The notes under the pieces were generated by a model. The model saw only the letters and a program-made list of their open reading frames with translations. It was not told the origin of the DNA and made no database searches. A stretch of 64,000 nucleotides of DNA from contig JBBELK010001426.1 in NCBI GenBank assembly GCA_037783545.1, forward strand, positions 62,001 to 126,000, given 5' to 3'. Below are positions 37,801 through 49,302 of the stretch, in pieces. The translations under genes and the position numbers were made by a program. This DNA comes from Henricia sp. BOLD:AAB3569 (taxonomy: Eukaryota > Echinodermata > Asteroidea > Spinulosida > Echinasteridae). Positions within the stretch are counted from its first letter, which is position 1, and each line of letters begins with the position of its first letter.

Positions 37801-38370
37801 GGGGTACTCCTGAGTTGTGCGCATGCTCAGTCATTCGGACTGTCGTTAACGCACCGCAGTTTGGCTCGGCAATTTGGTCAAAGTGTGGTCCAAACGTCGG
37901 CAAATTTGGAGGTCGAAAAATGTTCCGACGAACTTCAAATTTTGCATGCCCTAAACTCTCTATATTGCGCACTTGTCATAAAAAATTGACAGACTTTCGC
38001 CGGGAAATGGCAGAGAAATTTCAAAGTTTAGAAAAAACTGGGTTGAGGCTTCCTGACTGCTCTCACGCAAACCGTGGCTGTCTGTACACACCTCTTTGGG
38101 GTACTCCTGAGTTGTGCGCATGCTCAGTCATTCGGACTGTCGTTAACGCACCGCAGTTTGGCTCGGCAATTTGGTCAAAGTGTGGTCCAAACGTCGGCAA
38201 ATTTGGAGGTCGAAAAATGTTCCGACGAACTTCAAATTTTGCATGCCCTAAACTCTCTATATTGCGCACTTGTCATAAAAAATTGACAGACTTTCGCCGG
38301 GAAATGGCAGAGAAATTTCAAAGTTTAGAAAAAACTGGGTTGAGGCTTCCTGACTGCTCTCACGCAAACC
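34805..38370 (-). repeat. Higher-order repeat: two copies of a 6-monomer unit (1,783 bp) in the reverse array
   Basis: Three markers recur exactly 1,783 bp apart in the same order: caaattgtgcatg at 34,964 and 36,747, the extra A with ttacagac near 35,300 and 37,083, and cgttgacgcacc near 35,467 and 37,250. The extra base in 1,783 (6 x 297 + 1) is that extra A. The remaining monomers of each copy are of the common type, so the outer edges are approximate. The caaattgtgc form is the reverse complement of the type Y monomer of the forward array. Confidence 0.82.
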
Positions 38371-39558
38371 GTGGCTGTCTGTACACACCTCTTTGGGGTA
38401 CTCCTGAGTTGTGCGCATGCTCAGTCATTCGGACTGTCGTTAACGCACCGCAGTTTGGCTCGGCAATTTGGTCAAAGTGTGGTCCAAACGTCGGCAAATT
38501 TGGAGGTCGAAAAATGTTCCGACGAACTTCAAATTTTGCATGCCCTAAACTCTCTATATTGCGCACTTGTCATAAAAAATTGACAGACTTTCGCCGGGAA
38601 ATGGCAGAGACATTTCAAAGTTTAGAAAAAACTGGGTTGAGGCTTCCTGACTGCTCTCACGCAAACCGTGGCTGTCTGTACACACCTCTTTGGGGTACTC
38701 CTGAGTTGTGCGCATGCTCAGTCATTCGGACTGTCGTTAACGCACCGCAGTTTGGCTCGGCAATTTGGTCAAAGTGTGGTCCAAACGTCGGCAAATTTGG
38801 AGGTCGAAAAATGTTCCGACGAACTTCAAATTTTGCATGCCCTAAACTCTCTATATTGCGCACTTGTCATAAAAAATTGACAGACTTTCGCCGGGAAATG
38901 GCAGAGAAATTTCAAAGTTTAGAAAAAACTGGGTTGAGGCTTCCTGACTGCTCTCACGCAAACCGTGGCTGTCTGTACACACCTCTTTGGGGTACTCCTG
39001 AGTTGTGCGCATGCTCAGTCATTCGGACTGTCGTTAACGCACCGCAGTTTGGCTCGGCAATTTGGTCAAAGTGTGGTCCAAACGTCGGCAAATTTGGAGG
39101 TCGAAAAATGTTCCGACGAACTTCAAATTTTGCATGCCCTAAACTCTCTATATTGCGCACTTGTCATAAAAAATTGACAGACTTTCGCCGGGAAATGGCA
39201 GAGAAATTTCAAAGTTTAGAAAAAACTGGGTTGAGGCTTCCTGACTGCTCTCACGCAAACCGTGGCTGTCTGTACACACCTCTTTGGGGTACTCCTGAGT
39301 TGTGCGCATGCTCAGTCATTCGGACTGTCGTTAACGCACCGCAGTTTGGCTCGGCAATTTGGTCAAAGTGTGGTCCAAACGTCGGCAAATTTGGAGGTCG
39401 AAAAATGTTCCGACGAACTTCAAATTTTGCATGCCCTAAACTCTCTATATTGCGCACTTGTCATACAAAATTGACAGACTTTCGCCGGGAAATGGCAGAG
39501 AAATTTCAAAGTTTAGAAAAAACTGGGTTGAGGCTTCCTGACTGCTCTCACGCAAACC

Positions 39559-42500
39559 GTGGCTGTCTGTACACACCTCTTTGGGGTACTCCTGAGTTAT
39601 GCGCATGCTCAGTCATTCGGACTGTCGTTAACGCACCGCAGTTTGGCTCGGCAATTTGGTCAAAGTGTGGTCCAAACGTCGGCAAATTTGCAGGTCGAAA
39701 AATGTTCCGACGAACTTCAAATTTTGCATGCCCTAAACTCTCTATATTGCGCACTTGTCATAAAAAATTGACAGACTTTCGCCGGGAAATGGCAGGGAAA
39801 TTTCAAAGTTTAGAAAAAACTGGGTTGAGGCTTCCTGACTGCTCTCACGCAAAACGTGGCTGTCTGTACACACCTCTTTGGGGTACTCCTGAGTTGTGCG
39901 CATGCTCAGTCATTCGGACTGTCGTTAACGCACCGCAGTGTGGCTCGGCAATTTGGTCAAAGTGTGGTCCAAACGTCGGCAAATTTGAAGGTCGAAAAAT
40001 GTTCCGACGAACTTCAAATTTTGCATGCCCTAAACTCTCTATATTGCGCACTTGTCATAAAAAATTGACAGACTTTCGCCGGGAAATGGCAGAGAAATTT
40101 CAAAGTTTAGAAAAAACTGGGTTGAGGCTTCCTGACTGCTCTCACGCAAACCGTGGCTGTCTGTACACACCTCTTTGGGGTACTCCTGAGTTGTGCGCAT
40201 GCTCAGTCATTCGGACTGTCGTTAACGCACCGCAGTTTGGCTCGGCAATTTAGTCAAAGTGTGGTCCAAACGTCGGCAAATTTGGAGGTCGAAAAATGTT
40301 CCGACGAACTTCAAATTTTGCATGCCCTAAACTCTCTATATTGCGCACTTGTCATAAAAAATTGACAGACTTTCGCCGGGAAATGGCAGAGAAATTTCAA
40401 AGTTTAGAAAAAACTGGGTTGAGGCTTCCTGACTGCTCTCACGCAAACCGTGGCTGTCTGTACACACCTCTTTGGGGTACTCCTGAGTTGTGCGCATGCT
40501 CAGTCATTCGGACTGTCGTTAACGCACCGCAGTTTGGCTCGGCAATTTGGTCAAAGTGTGGTCCAAACGTCGGCAAATTTGGAGGTCGAAAAATGTTCCG
40601 ACGAACTTCAAATTTTGCATGCCCTAAACTCTCTATATTGCGCACTTGTCATAAAAAATTGACAGACTTTCGCCGGGAAATGGCAGAGAAATTTCAAAGT
40701 TTAGAAAAAACTGGGTTGAGGCTTCCTGACTGCTCTCACGCAAACCGTGGCTGTCTGTACACACCTCTTTGGGGTACTCCTGAGTTGTGCGCATGCTCAG
40801 TCATTCGGACTGTCGTTAACGCACCGCAGTTTGGCTCGGCAATTTGGTCAAAGTGTGGTCCAAACGTCGGCAAATTTGGAGGTCGAAAAATGTTCCGACG
40901 AACTTCAAATTTTGCATGCCCTAGACTCTCTATATTGCGCACTTGTCATAAAAAATTGACAGACTTTCGCCGGGAAATGGCAGAGAAATTTCAAAGTTTA
41001 GAAAAAACTGGGTTGAGGCTTCCTGACTGCTCTCACGCAAACCGTGGCTGTCTGTACACACCTCTTTGGGGTACTCCTGAGTTGTGCGCATGCTCAGTCA
41101 TTCGGACTGTCGTTAACGCACCGCAGTTTGGCTCGGCAATTTGGTCAAAGTGTGGTCCAAACGTCGGCAAATTTGGAGGTCGAAAAATGTTCCGACGAAC
41201 TTCAAATTTTGCATGCCCTACACTCTCTATATTGCGCACTTGTCATAAAAAATTGACAGACTTTCGCCGGGAAATGGCAGAGAAATTTCAAAGTTTAGAA
41301 AAAACTGGGTTGAGGCTTCCTGACTGCTCTCACGCAAACCGTGGCTGTCTGTACACACCTCTTTGGGGTACTCCTGAGTTGTGCGCATGCTCAGTCATTC
41401 GGACTGTCGTTAACGCACCGCAGTGTGGCTCGGCAATTTGGTCAAAGTGTGGTCCAAACGTCGGCAAATTTGAAGGTCGAAAAATGTTCCGACGAACTTC
41501 AAATTTTGCATGCCCTAAACTCTCTATATTGCGCACTTGTCATAAAAAATTGACAGACTTTCGCCGGGAAATGGCAGAGAAATTTCAAAGTTTAGAAAAA
41601 ACTGGGTTGAGGCTTCCTGACTGCTCTCACGCAAACCGTGGCTGTCTGTACACACCTCTTTGGGGTACTCCTGAGTTGTGCGCATGCTCAGTCATTCGGA
41701 CTGTCGTTAACGCACCGCAGTTTGGCTCGGCAATTTAGTCAAAGTGTGGTCCAAACGTCGGCAAATTTGGAGGTCGAAAAATGTTCCGACGAACTTCAAA
41801 TTTTGCATGCCCTAAACTCTCTATATTGCGCACTTGTCATAAAAAATTGACAGACTTTCGCCGGGAAATGGCAGAGAAATTTCAAAGTTTAGAAAAAACT
41901 GGGTTGAGGCTTCCTGACTGCTCTCACGCAAACCGTGGCTGTCTGTACACACCTCTTTGGGGTACTCCTGAGTTGTGCGCATGCTCAGTCATTCGGACTG
42001 TCGTTAACGCACCGCAGTTTGGCTCGGCAATTTGGTCAAAGTGTGGTCCAAACGTCGGCAAATTTGGAGGTCGAAAAATGTTCCGACGAACTTCAAATTT
42101 TGCATGCCCTAAACTCTCTATATTGCGCACTTGTCATAAAAAATTGACAGACTTTCGCCGGGAAATGGCAGAGAAATTTCAAAGTTTAGAAAAAACTGGG
42201 TTGAGGCTTCCTGACTGCTCTCACGCAAACCGTGGCTGTCTGTACACACCTCTTTGGGGTACTCCTGAGTTATGCGCATGCTCAGTCATTCGGACTGTCG
42301 TTAACGCACCGCAGTTTGGCTCGGCAATTTGGTCAAAGTGTGGTCCAAACGTCGGCAAATTTGCAGGTCGAAAAATGTTCCGACGAACTTCAAATTTTGC
42401 ATGCCCTAAACTCTCTATATTGCGCACTTGTCATAAAAAATTGACAGACTTTCGCCGGGAAATGGCAGGGAAATTTCAAAGTTTAGAAAAAACTGGGTTG

Positions 42501-45498
42501 AGGCTTCCTGACTGCTCTCACGCAAAACGTGGCTGTCTGTACACACCTCTTTGGGGTACTCCTGAGTTGTGCGCATGCTCAGTCATTCGGACTGTCGTTA
42601 ACGCACCGCAGTGTGGCTCGGCAATTTGGTCAAAGTGTGGTCCAAACGTCGGCAAATTTGAAGGTCGAAAAATGTTCCGACGAACTTCAAATTTTGCATG
42701 CCCTAAACTCTCTATATTGCGCACTTGTCATAAAAAATTGACAGACTTTCGCCGGGAAATGGCAGAGAAATTTCAAAGTTTAGAAAAAACTGGGTTGAGG
42801 CTTCCTGACTGCTCTCACGCAAACCGTGGCTGTCTGTACACACCTCTTTGGGGTACTCCTGAGTTGTGCGCATGCTCAGTCATTCGGACTGTCGTTAACG
42901 CACCGCAGTTTGGCTCGGCAATTTAGTCAAAGTGTGGTCCAAACGTCGGCAAATTTGGAGGTCGAAAAATGTTCCGACGAACTTCAAATTTTGCATGCCC
43001 TAAACTCTCTATATTGCGCACTTGTCATAAAAAATTGACAGACTTTCGCCGGGAAATGGCAGAGAAATTTCAAAGTTTAGAAAAAACTGGGTTGAGGCTT
43101 CCTGACTGCTCTCACGCAAACCGTGGCTGTCTGTACACACCTCTTTGGGGTACTCCTGAGTTGTGCGCATGCTCAGTCATTCGGACTGTCGTTAACGCAC
43201 CGCAGTTTGGCTCGGCAATTTGGTCAAAGTGTGGTCCAAACGTCGGCAAATTTGGAGGTCGAAAAATGTTCCGACGAACTTCAAATTTTGCATGCCCTAA
43301 ACTCTCTATATTGCGCACTTGTCATAAAAAATTGACAGACTTTCGCCGGGAAATGGCAGAGAAATTTCAAAGTTTAGAAAAAACTGGGTTGAGGCTTCCT
43401 GACTGCTCTCACGCAAACCGTGGCTGTCTGTACACACCTCTTTGGGGTACTCCTGAGTTATGCGCATGCTCAGTCATTCGGACTGTCGTTAACGCACCGC
43501 AGTTTGGCTCGGCAATTTGGTCAAAGTGTGGTCCAAACGTCGGCAAATTTGGAGGTCGGAAAATGTTCCGACGAACTTCAAATTTTGCATGCCCTAAACT
43601 CTCTATATTGCGCACTTGTCATAAAAAATTGACAGACTTTCGCCGGGAAATGGCAGAGAAATTTCAAAGTTTAGAAAAAACTGGGTTGAGGCTTCCTGAC
43701 TGCTCTCACGCAAACCGTGGCTGTCTGTACACACCTCTTTGGGGTACTCCTGAGTTGTGCGCATGCTCAGTCATTCGGACTGTCGTTAACGCACCGCAGT
43801 TTGGCTCGGCAATTTGGTCAAAGTGTGGTCCAAACGTCGGCAAATTTGGAGGTCGAAAAATGTTCCGACGAACTTCAAATTTTGCATGCCCTAAACTCTC
43901 TATATTGCGCACTTGTCATAAAAAATTGACAGACTTTCGCCGGGAAATGGCAGAGAAATTTCAAAGTTTAGAAAAAACTGGGTTGAGGCTTCCTGACTGC
44001 TCTCACGCAAACCGTGGCTGTCTGTACACACCTCTTTGGGGTACTCCTGAGTTATGCGCATGCTCAGTCATTCGGACTGTCGTTAACGCACCGCAGTTTG
44101 GCTCGGCAATTTGGTCAAAGTGTGGTCCAAACGTCGGCAAATTTGGAGGTCGGAAAATGTTCCGACGAACTTCAAATTTTGCATGCCCTAAACTCTCTAT
44201 ATTGCGCACTTGTCATAAAAAATTGACAGACTTTCGCCGGGAAATGGCAGAGAAATTTCAAAGTTTAGAAAAAACTGGGTTGAGGCTTCCTGACTGCTCT
44301 CACGCAAACCGTGGCTGTCTGTACACACCTCTTTGGGGTACTCCTGAGTTGTGCGCATGCTCAGTCATTCGGACTGTCGTTAACGCACCGCAGTGTGGCT
44401 CGGCAATTTGGTCAAAGTGTGGTCCAAACGTCGGCAAATTTGAAGGTCGAAAAATGTTCCGACGAACTTCAAATTTTGCATGCCCTAAACTCTCTATATT
44501 GCGCACTTGTCATACAAAATTGACAGACTTTCGCCGGGAAATGGCAGAGAAATTTCAAAGTTTAGAAAAAACTGGGTTGAGGCTTCCTGACTGCTCTCAC
44601 GCAAACCGTGGCTGTCTGTACACACCTCTTTGGGGTACTCCTGAGTTGTGCGCATGCTCAGTCATTCGGACTGTCGTTAACGCACCGCAGTTTGGCTCGG
44701 CAATTTAGTCAAAGTGTGGTCCAAACGTCGGCAAATTTGGAGGTCGAAAAATGTTCCGACGAATTTCAAATTTTGCATGCCCTAAACTCTCTATATTGCG
44801 CACTTGTCATAAAAAATTGACAGACTTTCGCCGGGAAATGGCAGAGAAATTTCAAAGTTTAGAAAAAACTGGGTTGAGGCTTCCTGACTGCTCTCACGCA
44901 AACCGTGGCTGTCTGTACACACCTCTTTGGGGTACTCCTGAGTTATGCGCATGCTCAGTCATTCGGACTGTCGTTAACGCACCGCAGTTTGGCTCGGCAA
45001 TTTGGTCAAAGTGTGGTCCAAACGTCGGCAAATTTGGAGGTCGAAAAATGTTCCGACGAACTTCAAATTTTGCATGCCCTAAACTCTCTATATTGCGCAC
45101 TTGTCATAAAAAATTGACAGACTTTCGCCGGGAAATGGCAGAGAAATTTCAAAGTTTAGAAAAAACTGGGTTGAGGCTTCCTGACTGCTCTCACGCAAAC
45201 CGTGGCTGTCTGTACACACCTCTTTGGGGTACTCCTGAGTTGTGCGCATGCTCAGTCATTCGGACTGTCGTTAACGCACCGCAGTGTGGCTCGGCAATTT
45301 GGTCAAAGTGTGGTCCAAACGTCGGCAAATTTGAAGGTCGAAAAATGTTCCGACGAACTTCAAATTTTGCATGCCCTAAACTCTCTATATTGCGCACTTG
45401 TCATACAAAATTGACAGACTTTCGCCGGGAAATGGCAGAGAAATTTCAAAGTTTAGAAAAAACTGGGTTGAGGCTTCCTGACTGCTCTCACGCAAACC
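39559..45498 (-). repeat. Variant-monomer mosaic with recurring Q-S pairs in the reverse array
   Basis: Type P has gagttatgcgc; type Q has cagtgtggctcgg and aatttgaaggtcg; type S has ggcaatttagtcaaag. Q is directly followed by S at 39,856/40,153, 41,341/41,638, 42,529/42,826 and 44,311/44,608. A last Q at 45,202 is not followed by S. The order P-Q-S-ordinary occurs at 39,559 and at 42,232. Distances between Q monomers are 1,485, 1,188, 1,782 and 891 bp, that is 5, 4, 6 and 3 monomers. So blocks containing the Q-S pair were copied while the number of ordinary spacer monomers changed by unequal exchange. Confidence 0.85.
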
Positions 45499-45667
45499 GT
45501 GGCTGTCTGTACACACCTCTTTGGGGTACTCCTGAGTTGTGCGCATGCTCAGTCATTCGGACTGTCGTTAACGCACCGCAGTTTGGCTCGGCAATTTGGT
45601 CAAAGTGTGGTCCAAACGTCGGCAAATTTGGAGGTCGAAAAATGTTCCGACGAACTTCAAATTTTGC

Positions 45668-47568
45668 ATGGCCTAAACTCTCTATATTGCGCACTTGTCA
45701 TAAAAAATTGACAGACTTTCGCCGGGAAATGGCAGAGAAATTTCAAAGTTTATAAAAAAATGGGTTGAGGCTTCCTGACTGCTCTCACGCAAACCGTGGC
45801 TGTCTGTACACACTGTCGTTAACGCACCGCAGTTTGGCTCGGCAATTTGGTCAAAGTGTGGTCCAAACGTCGGCAAATTTGGAGGTCGAAAAATGTTCCG
45901 ACGAACTTCAAATTTTGCATGCCCTAAACTCTCTAAAAAATTGACAGACTTTCGCTGGGAAATGGCAGAGAAATTTCAAAGTTTAGAAAAAACTGGGTTG
46001 AGGCTTCCTGACTGCTCTCACGCAAACGTCGGCAAATTTGGAGGTCGAAAAATGTTCCGACGAACTTCAAATTTTGCATGCCCCAAACTCTCTATATTGC
46101 GCACTTGTCATAAAAAATTGACAGACTTTCGCCGGGAAATGGCAGAGAAATTTCAAAGTTTAGAAAAAACTGGGTTGAGGCTTCCTGACTGCTCTCACGC
46201 AAACCGTGGCTGTCTGTACACACCTCTTTGGGGTACTCCTGAGTTGTGCGCATGCTCAGTCATTCGGACTGTCGTTAACGCACCGCAGTTTGGCTCGGCA
46301 ATTTGGTCAAAGTGTGGTCCAAACGTCGGCAAATTTGGAGGTCGAAAAATGTTCCGACGAACTTCAAATTTTGCATGCCCTAAACTCTCTATATTGCGCA
46401 CTTGTCATAAAAAATTGACAGACTTTCGCCCTCAATTTGGTCAAAGTGTGGTCCAAACGTCGGCAAATTTGGAGGTCGAAAAATGTTCCGACGAACTTCA
46501 AATTTTGCATGCCCTAAACTCTCTATATTGCGCACTTGTCATAAAAAATTGACAGACTTTCGCCGGGAAATGGCAGAGAAATTTCAAAGTTTAGAAAAAA
46601 CTGGGTTGAGGCTTCCTGACTGCTCTCACGCAAACCGTGGCTGTCTGTACACACCTCTTTGGGGTACTCCTGAGTTGTGCGCATGCTCAGTCATTCGGAC
46701 TGTCGTTAACGCACCGCAGTTTGGCTCGGCAATTTGGTCAAAGTGTGGTCCAAACGTCGGCAAATTTGGAGGTCGAAAAATGTTCCGACGAACTTCAAAT
46801 TTTGCATGGCCTAAACTCTCTATATTGCGCACTTGTCATAAAAAATTGAGAGACTTTCGCCGGGAAATGGCAGAGAAATTTCAAAGTTTAGAAAAAAATG
46901 GGTTGAGGCTTCCTGACTGCTCTCACGCAAACCGTGGCTGTCTGTACACACTGTCGTTAACGCACCGCAGTTTGGCTCGGCAATTTGGTCAAAGTGTGGT
47001 CCAAACGTCGGCAAATTTGGAGGTCGAAAAATGTTCCGACGAACTTCAAATTTTGCATGCCCTAAACTCTCTAAAAAATTGACAGACTTTCGCTGGGAAA
47101 TGGCAGAGAAATTTCAAAGTTTAGAAAAAACTGGGTTGAGGCTTCCTGACTGCTCTCACGCAAACGTCGGCAAATTTGGAGGTCGAAAAATGTTCCGACG
47201 AACTTCAAATTTTGCATGCCCCAAACTCTCTATATTGCGCACTTGTCATAAAAAATTGACAGACTTTCGCCGGGAAATGGCAGAGAAATTTCAAAGTTTA
47301 GAAAAAACTGGGTTGAGGCTTCCTGACTGCTCTCACGCAAACCGTGGCTGTCTGTACACACCTCTTTGGGGTACTCCTGAGTTGTGCGCATGCTCAGTCA
47401 TTCGGACTGTCGTTAACGCACCGCAGTTTGGCTCGGCAATTTGGTCAAAGTGTGGTCCAAACGTCGGCAAATTTGGAGGTCGAAAAATGTTCCGACGAAC
47501 TTCAAATTTTGCATGCCCTAAACTCTCTATATTGCGCACTTGTCATAAAAAATTGACAGACTTTCGCC
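45668..47568 (-). repeat. 1,138-bp tandem segmental duplication of deletion-bearing monomers
   Basis: Two copies (about 45,668-46,430 visible, and 46,806-47,568) share the gcatggcctaaac variant at 45,666 and 46,804 and three internal deletions. The first removes 46 bp to give tgtacacactgtcgtt (45,813; 46,951). The second removes 18 bp to give actctctaaaaaattg (45,931; 47,069). The third removes 120 bp to give cacgcaaacgtcggc (near 46,025; 47,163). All are offset by exactly 1,138 bp. Short homologies of 4-7 bp, such as caaac, flank the deletions. The joint cgccctcaatttgg at 46,431 marks where the second copy was spliced on; the corresponding place in copy two is an intact monomer. Confidence 0.88.
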
Positions 47569-47730
47569 GGGAAATGGCAGAGAAATTTCAAAGTTTAGAA
47601 AAAACTGGGTTGAGGATTCCTGACTGCTCTCACGCAAACCGTGGCTGTCTGTACACACCTCTTTGGGGTACTCCTGAGTTGTGCGCATGCTCAGTCATTC
47701 GGACTGTCGTTAACGCACCGCAGTTTGGCT

Positions 47731-49302
47731 CGACCTCCAAATTTGCCGACGTTTGCGTGAGAGCAGTCAGGAAGCCTCAACCCAGTTTTTTCTAAACTTT
47801 GAAAATTCTCTGCCATTTCCCGGCGAAAGTCTGTCAATTTTTTATGACAAGTGCGCAATATAGAGAGTTTAGGGCATGCAAAATTTGAAGTTCGTCGGAA
47901 CATTTTTCGACCTCCAAATTTGCCGACGTTTGGACCACACTTTGACCAAATTGCCGAGCCAAACTGCGGTGCGTTAACGACAGTGTGTACAGACAGCCAC
48001 GGTTTGCGTGAGAGCAGTCAGGAAGCCTCAACCCAGTTTTTTCTAAACTTTGAAATTTCTCTGCCATTTCCCGGCGAAAGTCTGTCAATTTTTTATGACA
48101 AGTGCGCAATATAGAGAGTTTAGGGCATGCAAAATTTGAAGTTCGTCGGAACATTTTTCGACCTCCAAATTTGCCGACGTTTGGACCACACTTTGACTAA
48201 ATTGCCGAGCCAAACTGCGGTGCGTTAACGACAGTCCGAATGACTGAGCATGCGCACAACTCAGGAGTACCCCAAAGAGGTGTGTACAGACAGCCACGGT
48301 TTGCGTGAGAGCAGTCAGGAAGCCTCAACCCAGTTTTTTCTAAACTTTGAAATTTCTCTGCCATTTCCCGGCGAAAGTCTGTCAATTTTTTACGACAAGT
48401 GCGCAATATAGAGAGTTTAGGGCATGCAAAATTTGAAGTTAGTCGGAACATTTTTCGACCTCCAAATTTGCCGACGTTTGGACAACACTTTGACCAAATT
48501 GCCGAGCCAAACTGCGGTGCGTTAACGACAGTCCGAATGACTGAGCATACGCACAAATCAGGAGTACCCCAAAGAGGTGTGTACAGACAGCCACGGTTTG
48601 CGTGAGAGCAGTCAGGAAGCCTCAACCCAGTTTTTTCTAAACTTTGAAATTTCTCTGCCATTTCCCGGCGAAAGTCTGTCAATTTTTTATGACAAGTGCG
48701 CAATATAGAGAGTTTAGGGCATGCAAAATTTGAAGTTCGTCGGAACATTTTTCGACCTCCAAATTTGCCGACGTTTGGACCACACTTTGACTAAATTGCC
48801 GAGCCAAACTGCGGTGCGTTAACGACAGTCCGAATGACTGAGCATGCGCTCAACTCAGGAGTACCCCAAAGAGGTGTGTACAGACAGCCACGGTTTGCGT
48901 GAGAGCAGTCAGGAAGCCTCAACCCAGTTTTTTCTAAACTTTGAAATTTCTCTGCCATTTCCCGGCGAAAGTCTGTCAATTTTTTATGACAAGTGCGCAA
49001 TATAGAGAGTTTAGGGCATGCAAAATTTGAAGTTCGTCGGAACATTTTTCGACCTCCAAATTTGCCGACGTTTGGACCACACTTTGACCAAATTGCCGAG
49101 CCAAACTGCGGTGCGTTAACGACAGTCCGAATGACTGAGCATGCGCACAACTCAGGAGTACCCCAAAGAGGTGTGTACAGACAGCCACGGTTTGCTTGAA
49201 AGCAGTCAGGAAGCCTCAACCCAGTTTTTTCTAAACTTTGAAATTTCTCTGCCATTTCCCGGCGAAAGTCTGTCAATTTTTTATGACAAGTGCGCAATAT
49301 AG
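47731..49302 (+). repeat. Short forward-orientation 297-bp block (about 5 monomers)
   Basis: Orientation flips at the shared ctcg of 47,729-47,732, where reverse ...cagtttggctcg becomes forward cgacctccaaatttgcc. The first forward monomer carries cgacgtttgcgtg, the exact reverse complement of the 120-bp deletion joint in the neighbouring reverse block. At about 47,980 it carries acgacagtgtgtacag, the reverse complement of the 46-bp deletion joint. Two later monomers have tttgactaaattgcc (48,194 and 48,788), the reverse complement of the type S variant. The block therefore derives from the adjacent reverse array by inverted duplication or inversion. It ends in the middle of a monomer at caatatag. 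Confidence 0.93.

Larger units (their letters stand above)
34542..47732 (-). repeat. 297-bp satellite array, reverse orientation (about 44 monomers)
   Basis: The same monomer as at 704-32,129, inverted. It starts inside a monomer at tgagttgtgcgc and runs in strict 297-bp steps to about 45,750, after which monomers are shortened by internal deletions. It ends at 47,732 (cagtttggctcg), where forward satellite begins. Homopolymer indels are far rarer here than in 9-12.8 kb. Open frames of up to 1,033 codons (37,152-40,253, + strand) arise because the monomer is 99 codons long; I do not regard them as genes. The reading is broken by a TAG created in the monomers at 40,251, 41,736, 42,924 and 44,706. 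Confidence 0.97.

Noticed and set aside
704-49302. CRISPR array
   Set aside because: The repeats are contiguous 297-bp or 258-bp monomers with no unique spacers of regular length, in eukaryote-like sequence.
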